Shown: positions 33,997-42,448 of the stretch, piece by piece
How positions within the stretch are numbered: the first letter of the stretch is position 1
How the letters are laid out: every line of letters begins with the position of its first letter
Origin: Treponema putidum
Lineage (GTDB): Bacteria > Spirochaetota > Spirochaetia > Treponematales > Treponemataceae
Assembly: GCF_000755145.1 (NCBI RefSeq)
Contig: NZ_CP009228.1
Location: forward strand, 1,361,827-1,425,826
Reading direction: 5' to 3'
DNA: 64,000 bases
Made by a program: the position numbers and the translations under genes
Notes under the pieces: generated by a model
Database searches by the model: none
What the model saw: the letters and a program-made list of their open reading frames with translations, nothing else
What the model was told of the DNA's origin: nothing

Positions 33997-35664
33997 TTAT
34001 TCTCCATAAGATTCCAACTCAGCTTCCATATTTAAAAATATGCTTTTTAATTTTTCAAGGCTTTCAGATTTTGCATTCCACATTTTACGCTGATTTGCCT
34101 CAAGTAAACGCTCTACTATTTGATAAGCTGCATTTTTATTAACCGATTTTATCCAGTTTAATGTGTTTTTATCAAAAAGAAAGGTCTTCGCAAAATCTTC
34201 ATACATCCAATCTTCTACATTATCGGCGGCAGCATCCCAACCGAAGAGATTATCCATAACCTTGGATATTTCCTGTGCGCCTTTATAGCCATGCTCCTTT
34301 AAACCTTCAAGCCATTTTGGATTAAGAATTCTGGAGCGCATAACACGGGACGTCTCTTGATCTAAGGTCATGGTTTCAGGAATATTAATATCGGCAGTGT
34401 TTCCCACCGAAACATAGGGCTTTTTTCCCGACTTGGAAGTTACGGCAGCTATAAGCCCTCCGTGATAATTATAAAAATCATCGCAATCTAAAAGATCTAT
34501 TTCACGACTTACTTCGTTTTTGATAGCCATATCGGTTTTGCTTAAAAGGTTTTCAAATGCCCTTGTATCTTTTTCTCCATGAAATTTTTTTGAATATGCA
34601 TGGCTGCTCCATGTTATATAGGCTTCGGCAAGGTCTTCAAAGTTTTGCCATTTTTTTGATTCGATTAAATTTGCAAGTCCCGCCCCATAAGTTCCTGAAG
34701 GAGCGCTAAAAACTCTTACCGAGGCTCTATCCCTTGCCTTGTCGGCCGGTATTCCTTCATCTACAAATTTTTTAATTGTTTCTTGAATGTTTTTTTTAAT
34801 GGGGTTCATTTCATCATCTTCATCAAGAAATGCTACCGAATTAACTGCCTCATCCATTAAAAAAATTAAATTCGGAAAGGAGTCTCTAAAAAGTCCTGAA
34901 ATGCGCATTGTAACATCAATACGAGGCCGCCCCAATTCTTCAAGAGAAATTGCTTCCACTCCGCATACCGTCTGTGTGTTCTTTATGTAAAGAGGGCGTA
35001 CACCCATAAGAAAAAATATTTCACCTATGTCTTCTCCATAGGTTTTCATTGTATTTGTGGAATATACAATGATAGCTATATTTTTCGGATAAGTTTTATG
35101 TTCTTTATAATATGCCGCTATTTGCAGAGAACCTAATTTTTTTCCTGTTTCGTATGCAGTCTTACTCGGAATTTCTTCAGGGTTAATTGAATAAAAATTT
35201 CTTCCTGTGGGCAGCAGCTTGATATTGCCTCGGCTTGGATTTCCGCCAAGGCTTGGTAAAATAAACTCTCCGTTTAAGCCCTTGATAAGGGAGGTTTTTT
35301 CATTATCGGTTTTTATAAGACGGGGATATATTTCCCTGCAAATAAATTTAAGGCTTTGTTTTAATTCGTAATTATTGGATTTATTGTTTTGAAAAAACGG
35401 CAGCTTATCAATAGCGGCTTCATTAAATTTTACTTCGTTTAGCTCACTGATTAACTTATCTGCTGTTTTCTTTGATTGTTCTAAAATTTTATAGTCATTA
35501 AAATTATTTTTTTCGGTATCGCTTAAATTTTTCCTAATCTCTTTAGGACTATATCCCAAAGAAATTATAATTGCATCCTCTAAGCCCTCCGTATCGTCTT
35601 GGCTAATTACAGATAATCCCTTTACTAATTGTAGCAAGCGTTTTTTTTTCAGGAGTCTTTCCAT
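33997..35664 (-). CDS. CobN-type chelatase large subunit, C-terminal half
   Basis: This 555-residue frame matches the C-terminal half of CobN/ChlH proteins. Landmarks are FSAPSGTYGAGLANLIESKKW, DLLDCDDFYNYHGGLIAAV, VMRSRILNPKWLEGLKEHGY and MDNLFGWDAAADNVEDWMY. CobN-type subunits bind the tetrapyrrole and the metal. The first ATG (35664) lies before the A9 run and inside the N-terminal half's frame, without a convincing ribosome site. The sequence from Arg9 continues seamlessly from the upstream half after DGLHIYGKTPEKK. It is probably one protein of about 1,243 residues interrupted at A9, or a genuinely two-part subunit. Confidence 0.85.
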   Translation of the reverse strand: MERLLKKKRLLQLVKGLSVISQDDTEGLEDAIIISLGYSPKEIRKNLSDTEKNNFNDYKILEQSKKTADKLISELNEVKFNEAAIDKLPFFQNNKSNNYELKQSLKFICREIYPRLIKTDNEKTSLIKGLNGEFILPSLGGNPSRGNIKLLPTGRNFYSINPEEIPSKTAYETGKKLGSLQIAAYYKEHKTYPKNIAIIVYSTNTMKTYGEDIGEIFFLMGVRPLYIKNTQTVCGVEAISLEELGRPRIDVTMRISGLFRDSFPNLIFLMDEAVNSVAFLDEDDEMNPIKKNIQETIKKFVDEGIPADKARDRASVRVFSAPSGTYGAGLANLIESKKWQNFEDLAEAYITWSSHAYSKKFHGEKDTRAFENLLSKTDMAIKNEVSREIDLLDCDDFYNYHGGLIAAVTSKSGKKPYVSVGNTADINIPETMTLDQETSRVMRSRILNPKWLEGLKEHGYKGAQEISKVMDNLFGWDAAADNVEDWMYEDFAKTFLFDKNTLNWIKSVNKNAAYQIVERLLEANQRKMWNAKSESLEKLKSIFLNMEAELESYGE

Positions 35665-37729
35665 ATATATGAAGCCCGTCCCTTACGATGGAATTTTTTA
35701 TTTTGTGAATCCAATTATGAATTAAAATAAGGTTTTGTTCGGGATATTTAATTGCATCCTCATATTTTATTTTAAGATCCTTTAAAATAGAATGTTCATT
35801 TGCCAGTTTAAAAATACTTTCCGTTACGTTATTTTGTTGAGAGGGAGCCGACTGTTTAGCATGTTCATATTTTTCTAACATATCCTCTAATTCTTGAAGG
35901 TAGTCATAAGTATCCGATTCAGCAAAGCTTGGAATTAAATGACTTAAAATTGCAGCGTGGGATCGCCTTCTTGCCTGCATTCCTTCCCCCAATATACCTA
36001 AATTATAGATATAAAAATGAGGAATAGAATAGATATTTATGTCAGGATAACTTTCTTTTGAAAGAGCGATTTCTTTTCCCGGAAGCCATTCTAAAGTACC
36101 GTGTGTCCCCACATGGATAATAGCATCCGCCTTAAAAATATTGTCAACCCATTTGTAAAAGGCTAAGTATGAATGAGGGGGCGGATTGTGAGTGTCATGA
36201 TAAGTTTCTATGATTGCATCTTCCGGGCTTCGTGCAGGCTGAAGTCCGATATAAATATTTCCGTCTATAATTCCCGGAATCACAATATGGTCATCCATAA
36301 GCATGGATAGGCCGGGAGGATTGCCCCATTTTTGTTTTAAATCAGTGCGGTTGAATTCGGGAAGATTTTTATACCAGTCTTCATATTTTTTTGAGCTTAT
36401 GGAATCAGCTTTAAATTTCCAAATTGTTTCAGGTGATGTCCATTTCCATTCATTTGTTCCTCTGCGGATTAACTCATCGATAATTTCTTGTCCGTTTGAA
36501 AAATTGAAATCCAAACTATAATTTTCTTCCTTTAAAAATTGAAGTATGTTCCATAAAGAGTTCGGTGTATCCAATCCGTGGGCCGAACCTATTAGGTCAT
36601 TTCTTGGAGGATAGTTGTGCAAAATAATTGCAATCCGCCTTTCTTGAGGCTTTTTATTTTTTAATTGGGCAAACCTGTGTACAAGTTCACATAGGGCTTT
36701 TACTCGTTCGGGCATTGGTACAAAAACCCGCCCTACAATTCCGTTTTTTTCTATTTCTTCGGAAGCAGCTATGGGTATAGTAATAATTTGACCGTCGATT
36801 TCAGGTTGATATATATTTAATGAAATCGAGGCTATGTCCAATCCTGAAGGTGATTTTTCAAATTCTTCTTTTGAAAGATAGCTTGTGATAGCTTGAAATA
36901 CAGGAAGATTAAAATTTTCAAAACATGAATGAATAAAATTTTTAAATTCATTTTGGTAATAAGAAGATATGGTATATCCCGTTGTCAGAATTATTGCATC
37001 TATAATTAATTTTCCGTTAAAATAAAAATATTTTTCCATAGCTTGCAGTACCCCATCATTATCTTGCGGACCAAGTCTCCCGATAATGCAGATACATTCG
37101 GCTCCCTGTTTTTTTAGCTCCTCAATAACCGCGTCGACATGTCTCATATTTTGATTAAGTAAAAAAGGATAGTGTGCAACAATGCCTATAATGTTTTTTC
37201 CGGAAGCGGCAATATCGGATAATAATTTTTCTTCATCTTCATTAAGTAAATTTCCGTTCTTGTATATTCCTATTGTTTTTCTTTTTTTTAAAGGCTCTAA
37301 GATATAATTTGTCCCTGTTGTAATGTTTGAAAATAGTTTTATAAACTCTGCAATTTGATCCGATCCGCCTGCCTTAAAATAACTATGCAGTTTTATATAT
37401 TCTTTCGGTTTAATAGAACTGTAAGACATAATTGAGCTGATTTCTTCAGGGATTGAACAATCAAAGAATATTTTTTTACCTTTTATAATTCGGATTACAG
37501 TTTCAAGGTTTTGTAAATGTGCGGATGAACCGTGAAAATGCATAATTATTGCATCAGATATTTTTAGTTTGCTGCACATTTGTTGGAATATACTTTTATC
37601 GGAATTTACTTTTATAACATCAAAGCAAAAAATATTTAAATTCATATTTTCAGAATCTTTCACCTGTTTTACAGCTGATTGAAATTCAAAGGCTCTGGTA
37701 TCCCCATAAAAAATTCCCGTTAAATTCAT
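35603..37729 (-). CDS. CobN-type chelatase large subunit, N-terminal half
   Basis: The 708-residue frame contains the CobN N-terminal half: DAIIMHFHGSS near residue 90, GIVAHYPFLLNQNMRHVDAV, AIILHNYPPRNDLIGSAHGLDTP and the hallmark HVGTHGTLEWLPGKEIALS at about residue 540. After DGLHIYGKTPEKK, at A9 (35641-35649), the frame runs 12 further residues to a stop. A one-base shorter run would join it to the C-terminal half. The start overlaps the ChlD stop by four bases (ATGA), indicating translational coupling. Related large subunits insert Co or Mg; CobN-like HmuS proteins in haem loci have been linked to anaerobic haem use. Confidence 0.88.
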   Translation of the reverse strand: MNLTGIFYGDTRAFEFQSAVKQVKDSENMNLNIFCFDVIKVNSDKSIFQQMCSKLKISDAIIMHFHGSSAHLQNLETVIRIIKGKKIFFDCSIPEEISSIMSYSSIKPKEYIKLHSYFKAGGSDQIAEFIKLFSNITTGTNYILEPLKKRKTIGIYKNGNLLNEDEEKLLSDIAASGKNIIGIVAHYPFLLNQNMRHVDAVIEELKKQGAECICIIGRLGPQDNDGVLQAMEKYFYFNGKLIIDAIILTTGYTISSYYQNEFKNFIHSCFENFNLPVFQAITSYLSKEEFEKSPSGLDIASISLNIYQPEIDGQIITIPIAASEEIEKNGIVGRVFVPMPERVKALCELVHRFAQLKNKKPQERRIAIILHNYPPRNDLIGSAHGLDTPNSLWNILQFLKEENYSLDFNFSNGQEIIDELIRRGTNEWKWTSPETIWKFKADSISSKKYEDWYKNLPEFNRTDLKQKWGNPPGLSMLMDDHIVIPGIIDGNIYIGLQPARSPEDAIIETYHDTHNPPPHSYLAFYKWVDNIFKADAIIHVGTHGTLEWLPGKEIALSKESYPDINIYSIPHFYIYNLGILGEGMQARRRSHAAILSHLIPSFAESDTYDYLQELEDMLEKYEHAKQSAPSQQNNVTESIFKLANEHSILKDLKIKYEDAIKYPEQNLILIHNWIHKIKNSIVRDGLHIYGKTPEKKTLATISKGIICN

Positions 37730-39645
37730 CTCTTTTCCTCCATAATATCAATACGGGATAGAGAGTATTCCGTATTTTGATGTACAATCTCGGTTAGAAT
37801 TTCAGGTTTTAAATCTTCTATTTGATAGTATCTTGCATTTAAATTTTTTGCAAGTTCTTCAGCAAGTGCTAATTTTACAAAACCCGATTCGGTATCTATA
37901 ACAACAGAATAAATATTTTCATGCCTTATTTTTTTAGAAATAAAAAGAGCATCCTTAATGGGCTCATCAAAAAAAACGGAACCGTGATTAGATCTTCCGT
38001 CTGTAATTAAAAATAGCAAAGGAATCATATCTTTATTTTTTAGCTTATGTATTTTAAAATATTCCAAGGCTTTGTTTAAGCCTAGAGATAGGGGTGTTTT
38101 GCCTATTGTTGGGATTATCTGTAACTCTCTTTTTGCAAGCAAGACGCTTCTTGTAAAGGGTAATATTATCTCCGCCTTTGTTCCGGAAAAGGTAATCATA
38201 GAAACTTCGTCATGTTTTTGGTAAGAATCCATCAATAAAGATAGGATCGCATTTTTTGTTTCTTTCATCCGCTTCATTGCGCCCATTGAACCGCTTGCAT
38301 CTACTAAAAAAATAATAGAGGCACCTATACGGGTTTTCCTTTTTTTGAATTTATAATCATCTTTGTTTATTTTAATAATGCCTTCTTTAGGCTTTATTTG
38401 ATGCGAAGCGGCCGATTTTATTGTGGGTATAATAGCCAGATTATGAAGATTTTGATTTGACCTTGTGCAGCCGAATGTCTTTCCTTTTAGTTCATCGGTG
38501 CGGGTCTTATTTCTTTTGCCTAGCCCTTTTCTAAAAGAATTATCTTCATTAATGTTTAAAAGATTTTTTATTTTAAAAATTTTATCTGCAAGCTCCGTAT
38601 CCGGATTCTTATAGTTTATTCCTTTTTGATTATTGGTATTATGATCTTTGTCTTCTGTGGAGTTGTTTTTATTATTTGAAATTCGGGATTTTGATTCTAT
38701 TTTTTTATTAGTTTTTTCTTCTGTTTTATTTTTATCGGAATTCTTTTTATCATCATTGTCTTTGTCCGATTTTATTTTGTTATTGTTTTGTGTTTCGGAT
38801 AAGTTGTTTTTTCTGTGTTTAAGAACCAGCTCGGCGGCTTCTTGTAAGTTTTTGTCTGTGATATATCTGAGGTTGTCAATGGCTGCAAGAGCTCTTGCCG
38901 TGTGTACAAGACAAATGCTCGCTCTGTAACCTAAGCAGTTTGCTTCTTTGCTAAGAGCTTCAGCTTTTGTAATTATCGAGTCCGATATTTTTATTCGGTT
39001 TAATATTTTTTTTGCAAGCTGAATTTTATCGGATAAAATTTTATCTTCTTTTTTTAATTTTTCAATCAGGTTTCTATCTCCATTATCAAGGTCTAAATTT
39101 ATTTTTAATATTTTTAATCTTTCTTCTTTGTTTAAATTTGAATTTGTTTCTACATAGATTGAAAATTTATCAGTAATCGAATTGTTTAAAAATCCTTCTT
39201 CAGGATTCATTGTACCTATGAGCTTGGACTCTATTATTCTTTTATCGGAGTATCCGTCACGTTCTATTTGAATAAAACCTGTTTCTATTGCATCCAATAT
39301 CGTATTGATATACTCATTCGGAAAGAGGTTTATCTCATCAATATATAAAATTTTATTTTCGGCTTTGGTTAAGATTCCTTGTTGAAAATGATTTTTACCA
39401 GATTCAAGTGTTTTTTTTATATCCAAACCGCCGAATAAATTTTCCTCTGTTATATTGAGCGGGACATTAACGATAGAAATATCGGAAATGTTTTTTAAGC
39501 TTCCTGCTGCAATGCTTTTTCCGGTTCCCTTTCCTCCGGCTATAAGGAGGCTGTTTATTTTATCGCTGACAGCAAGGATAAGGAGTGCCCTTACTAATTT
39601 TTTTTGACCTACAAGGATGCTAAAAGGATAATCAAAGCCTTTCAT
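37726..39645 (-). CDS. ChlD/BchD-type chelatase subunit (AAA+ and VWA domains)
   Basis: The 639-residue protein has an AAA+ domain (about 1-300) with LIAGGKGTGKSIAAG (intact Walker A), LYIDEINLFPNEYI (Walker B) and GTMNPEEGFL. A Lys/Asn/Asp-rich low-complexity linker (about 300-400) follows. The C-terminal von Willebrand A domain (about 440-639) has a perfect MIDAS DASGSMG and TDGRSN. ChlD forms the motor platform with ChlI and couples ATP hydrolysis to metal transfer by the large subunit through its MIDAS site. It overlaps its neighbours by 4 and 14 bp. Confidence 0.92.
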   Translation of the reverse strand: MKGFDYPFSILVGQKKLVRALLILAVSDKINSLLIAGGKGTGKSIAAGSLKNISDISIVNVPLNITEENLFGGLDIKKTLESGKNHFQQGILTKAENKILYIDEINLFPNEYINTILDAIETGFIQIERDGYSDKRIIESKLIGTMNPEEGFLNNSITDKFSIYVETNSNLNKEERLKILKINLDLDNGDRNLIEKLKKEDKILSDKIQLAKKILNRIKISDSIITKAEALSKEANCLGYRASICLVHTARALAAIDNLRYITDKNLQEAAELVLKHRKNNLSETQNNNKIKSDKDNDDKKNSDKNKTEEKTNKKIESKSRISNNKNNSTEDKDHNTNNQKGINYKNPDTELADKIFKIKNLLNINEDNSFRKGLGKRNKTRTDELKGKTFGCTRSNQNLHNLAIIPTIKSAASHQIKPKEGIIKINKDDYKFKKRKTRIGASIIFLVDASGSMGAMKRMKETKNAILSLLMDSYQKHDEVSMITFSGTKAEIILPFTRSVLLAKRELQIIPTIGKTPLSLGLNKALEYFKIHKLKNKDMIPLLFLITDGRSNHGSVFFDEPIKDALFISKKIRHENIYSVVIDTESGFVKLALAEELAKNLNARYYQIEDLKPEILTEIVHQNTEYSLSRIDIMEEKR

Positions 39646-40561
39646 TCAGAATATTCTCAATGTCTGATCGGTTTAATGGGTTTATTTCTTCAAAAGGTTT
39701 TTTTCTAAGCCTGTGAGAATAGACCATTTGGGCTAAACGGATAATATCGTCTTTTGTAACTTCATCCCTTTCGCGAAAGGCTGCATAGGCCTTAGCGGCT
39801 CTAACTAAGGTTAGGTCTCCTCTGTGCCCGTCCACGTTTAGACCTATGGAAAGGCTTACAACCAAGTTTAAAATCTCATCTCTTACTTTAATATAAGGAA
39901 AATGTTTTTGAGCTTCTTTTATTTTTGATACTAATTTTTTTTCTTCTTGATAAGAAGAGTTTATAAATTCTACAGGATCAGTTTCAAAGGCCAGCCTTTT
40001 TTTTATAATTTCTTTTCTTAAAGCACCATCCTTTTCGCTTTTTACATCTACCAATAAGCCGAAGCGGTCTAAAAGCTGCGGCCTTAATTCTCCTTCTTCA
40101 GGATTCATTGTTCCTATTAAAATAAATTTGGATGAATGACTGTATGAAATTCCATCTCTTTCTATTGTATTTACACCCATGGCAGCCGCATCCAATAAGA
40201 GGTCGACTATATAATCCTCCAATAGATTTATCTCATCTGCATATAAAATATTTCCGTCAGCTTCTGCTAAGATTCCTTTTTGAAGAACTTTTTCTCCCGT
40301 TTTTAAAACTCTTTCTATATCTATTGAACCGGCGACTCTGTCTTCCGTAGCATTTATAGGAAGCTCCACAACTTTAAGGCTTTCTCCATGCCTTTGCATC
40401 AGATCTCCTATTCCCCGCACAATTGTAGATTTTCCGGTTCCCTTTTCTCCTCGTATAAGGACACCCGAAATTTCAGGACATATTAAATTTAAAATTATTG
40501 CAAGCTTTATATCTTCCTGTCCCTCAATTTGTACAAATGGAAAAATCTTTTTTTCAGTCAT
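39632..40561 (-). CDS. ChlI/BchI-type chelatase AAA+ ATPase
   Basis: The 309-residue protein is a complete small chelatase ATPase. It has VLIRGEKGTGKSTIVRGIGDL (Walker A), ATEDRVAGSIDIERVL, ILYADEINLLEDYIVDLLLD (Walker B with the ChlI insert), GTMNPEEGELRPQLLDRFGL (sensor and Arg region) and the C-terminal helical lid with VDGHRGDLTLVRAAKAYAAF. With ChlD it forms hexameric rings powering the CobN-like subunit. It is the first gene of the chelatase operon, 37 bases downstream of a consensus promoter. Confidence 0.95.
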   Translation of the reverse strand: MTEKKIFPFVQIEGQEDIKLAIILNLICPEISGVLIRGEKGTGKSTIVRGIGDLMQRHGESLKVVELPINATEDRVAGSIDIERVLKTGEKVLQKGILAEADGNILYADEINLLEDYIVDLLLDAAAMGVNTIERDGISYSHSSKFILIGTMNPEEGELRPQLLDRFGLLVDVKSEKDGALRKEIIKKRLAFETDPVEFINSSYQEEKKLVSKIKEAQKHFPYIKVRDEILNLVVSLSIGLNVDGHRGDLTLVRAAKAYAAFRERDEVTKDDIIRLAQMVYSHRLRKKPFEEINPLNRSDIENILNERL

Positions 40562-40597
40562 AAAATCTCCGTGATATTTACTCCAGCACCTAAAGGG

Positions 40598-40626
40598 ATA
40601 TTAACATTACGATAGCTGAAAGTCAA
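40598..40626 (-). promoter_or_regulatory. Promoter of the chelatase operon
   Basis: On the minus strand TTGACT (40626-40621), 17-base spacer, TAATAT (40603-40598), with a leader of about 30 bases before chlI. The leader is too short for a cobalamin riboswitch, so B12-type control by riboswitch is not supported. Confidence 0.75.
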
Positions 40627-40666
40627 GGAGAGGGGAAATTTCTATCATTTTTTATATTATAAAATA

Positions 40667-40852
40667 ATGTTATTAGATTTAAAAAAATATAACGAAGGAA
40701 CTACAGTTCCAAGTTTAAGAACTGAAACACTTAATAAATTAAAATTTAATATTCCAAAGTTGGAATAACAAAAAAAGATTTTATCCGTATCAGAACCTAT
40801 TGATAAAAAAATCAAAAGTCTTATTAAGATAAATGATAATTTAGCGGGTTAA
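40667..40852 (+). pseudogene. hsdS remnant: end of first target domain up to central conserved region
   Basis: The plus strand encodes YNEGTTVPSLRTETLNKLKF, then a stop (TAA 40766-40768), then QKKILSVSEPIDKKIKSLIK, ending INDNL before a stop at 40850. This is the standard passage from target-recognition domain 1 into the central helix of type I specificity subunits. The 5' end is missing, because the chelatase promoter begins only 40 bases upstream. It breaks exactly at the inverted repeat shared with the opposite-strand hsdS half. Confidence 0.75.
40823..40844 (+). repeat. Left arm of a 22-bp inverted repeat in hsdS remnants
   Basis: This 22-mer (ATTAAGATAAATGATAATTTAG is split by a single mismatch) is the reverse complement, at 21 of 22 positions, of 42359-42380. 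In both places it encodes the K-I/L-N-D-N-L core of HsdS. Confidence 0.8.
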
Positions 40853-40896
40853 ATCACGAATAAAATCAAAACAATCGGATAAAAAAGATTGTTATT

Positions 40897-41178
40897 TTAT
40901 TGCAATTGTAAAACCAACTTTTTACCTAATACATTTGCTGCTTTTGTTAGCGTAGCCAAGGTAACCGAATCATTTTTAGGATTAAGAAGTCTATTCAATG
41001 CGGCTCTTGATGTATTCATTTTTTTTGCCATCTCTGTTTTGTTAATATTTTGAGCATTCATTTCATTCACCAAATTATATGAAATTAATCTTTTTATAGC
41101 TTCATTTCTAACTTCAACCTCAATATTTTCTTCTTCAAGAAAATCTTCAAAAGAGCTTCCTACATATTTTTTATTCAT
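40897..41178 (-). CDS. HigA-type XRE antitoxin
   Basis: The 93-residue protein ends in a helix-turn-helix (NINKTEMAKKMNTSRAALNRLL, then VTLATLTKAANVLGKKLVLQL), typical of antitoxins paired with HigB/Gp49-like toxins. GGGAGG precedes ATG 41178. It overlaps the end of the disrupted toxin gene by 8 bp, as in intact higBA pairs. The antitoxin is intact although its toxin carries a nonsense codon, so it is either a harmless relic or a free regulator. Confidence 0.85.
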   Translation of the reverse strand: MNKKYVGSSFEDFLEEENIEVEVRNEAIKRLISYNLVNEMNAQNINKTEMAKKMNTSRAALNRLLNPKNDSVTLATLTKAANVLGKKLVLQLQ

Positions 41179-41566
41179 AGTGCCTCCCGAGTACTAAATT
41201 CTTTCTTTTTTTACTCAAACCTATATCCTCTTGCGGAGTTTTTTGGCTTTTCTTTATAATTGCATGGAGCAATATCATATTTCTTTCTAATATCGTAAAA
41301 AACACTCTGCTGATTCTTTTATCCGAAATATTTGAACGCACCTCTCATAAATTTGAATCAAGCTTTCTTACAGCAGGATATCCGATAGGCCAAGACATTT
41401 CTATTGCCATTATATCGGCTCCTATTGTTTTTCGATCATCCGGAGCTAAGTCTTTTAGAAAATCACGAACAGGTTCATTTCCTGTTTCGGTCTTAAAGAA
41501 TTTAGCTATAACTGCTTTATCCATTTTCATTGAATATATTGTACCAAATTTGATACTTTTTATCAA
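41171..41566 (-). pseudogene. HigB/Gp49-like toxin with nonsense mutation
   Basis: The first 73 codons (FFKTETGNEPVRDFLKDL, then WPIGYPAVRKL) end at a TGA. The same frame continues directly with EVRSNISDKRISRVFFTILERN and HAIIKKSQKTP, the second half of the toxin family, to a TAA at 41173-41171 overlapping the antitoxin start. In the family the interrupted position is Trp (L-W-E-V-R-S), so TGG has become TGA. The C-terminal tail is also degenerate. The toxin should be inactive. Confidence 0.85.
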
Positions 41567-41648
41567 GTAATAACAATAAATTAGTATAAAAAATAGCTTT
41601 AACCTAAGATTGATTATCCTTGAATTCAGTGATTATTAGCTTTGCATT

Positions 41649-42296
41649 CTATATCTCGATGTTTGAAATATCTATCTCTCCAGAAATGAGCTTTGGTAAT
41701 AGAGTGTCGCGGAGGGATGTAAGGCGATCAATTTCCATATTATTTTTAAAAGTAATTTCAAACATAGGTTTTACAATTTGGTTAAATTTTATATTTGTAG
41801 ACCTAGAAGGTATTATTATCGAAGACTCTTTTATCGCTGCAGATGATAAGTTAACCTGAACTCCGCTATTAGCACGACTCCTTAAATCTTGTAAAAAATC
41901 CTTACTATTTGTAAGTAAGTATATGTATGGATATGATATTTCATATTTTCCATTGCATCTGAGTAATCCTACTCTTTGATTGAGTAAATATTGATTATCT
42001 ACAGCCATAACAGCTGTATTACCAAGAATTGCAACATTATCCTTCATGTCTGTCATAGCCATAAGTATATCACCTTTGCAAAGAATATATTTTTGTAAAT
42101 TTTCAGACTTTTTTTTAGGAAACCAGCTTTTTGTTCCTGTAGGTATAAAACCGCCTCCAGATTTTATGTGTCCTTGTTTAAATACTGCATAACAACTTTT
42201 TTTTTGTTTATTTAATAATTCTTTGCTTTTAAAAGCATATCCATTATAAAATTTTATAACATCTTCCAAATTCCCAATCTTCCAATCATCAGGCAT
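41649..42296 (-). pseudogene. HsdS C-terminal half (second target-recognition domain)
   Basis: From ATG 42296 the 215-residue frame begins PDDWKIGNLEDVIKFYNGYA, a target-domain start. It has RVGLLRCNGKYEISYPYIYL and ends with the HsdS C-terminus LLPKLISGEIDIS. Upstream in the same frame (42296-42380) lies NDNLEQQAQAIFKAWFVDFEPFGG, the central conserved repeat of HsdS. The first half of the gene is therefore missing. It could give a half-subunit able to dimerise, but no hsdM is present here. It faces away from hsdR. Confidence 0.82.
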
Positions 42297-42358
42297 TACA
42301 CCGCCAAATGGCTCAAAATCGACGAACCAGGCTTTAAAAATAGCCTGAGCTTGCTGCT

Positions 42359-42380
42359 CTAAATTATCATTTAGCTTAAT
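42359..42380 (-). repeat. Right arm of the 22-bp inverted repeat in hsdS remnants
   Basis: It matches 40823-40844 in inverted orientation with one mismatch. The 1.5-kb interval between the arms holds the HsdS C-terminal half and the higBA locus. Confidence 0.8.
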
Positions 42381-42395
42381 ACTGCTTTATCTGAC

Positions 42396-42424
42396 TTGGC
42401 AATTTATCGATAAAAGGTTATAAT
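42396..42424 (+). promoter_or_regulatory. Promoter of the HAD-hsdR operon
   Basis: TTGGCA (42396-42401), 17-base spacer, TATAAT (42419-42424), 24 bases before the HAD gene start. Confidence 0.72.
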
Positions 42425-42448
42425 CTTAAATCTAAGGTTAATAACTAT

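Noticed and set aside
40562-40666. Cobalamin riboswitch before the chelatase operon
   Set aside because: The predicted leader is only about 30 bases and no B12-box was found.
41343-41351. TGA inside the HigB-like frame as a second selenocysteine codon
   Set aside because: The family has Trp there, the context is not a redox site, and no stem-loop resembling a SECIS was seen. A TGG to TGA change is simpler.
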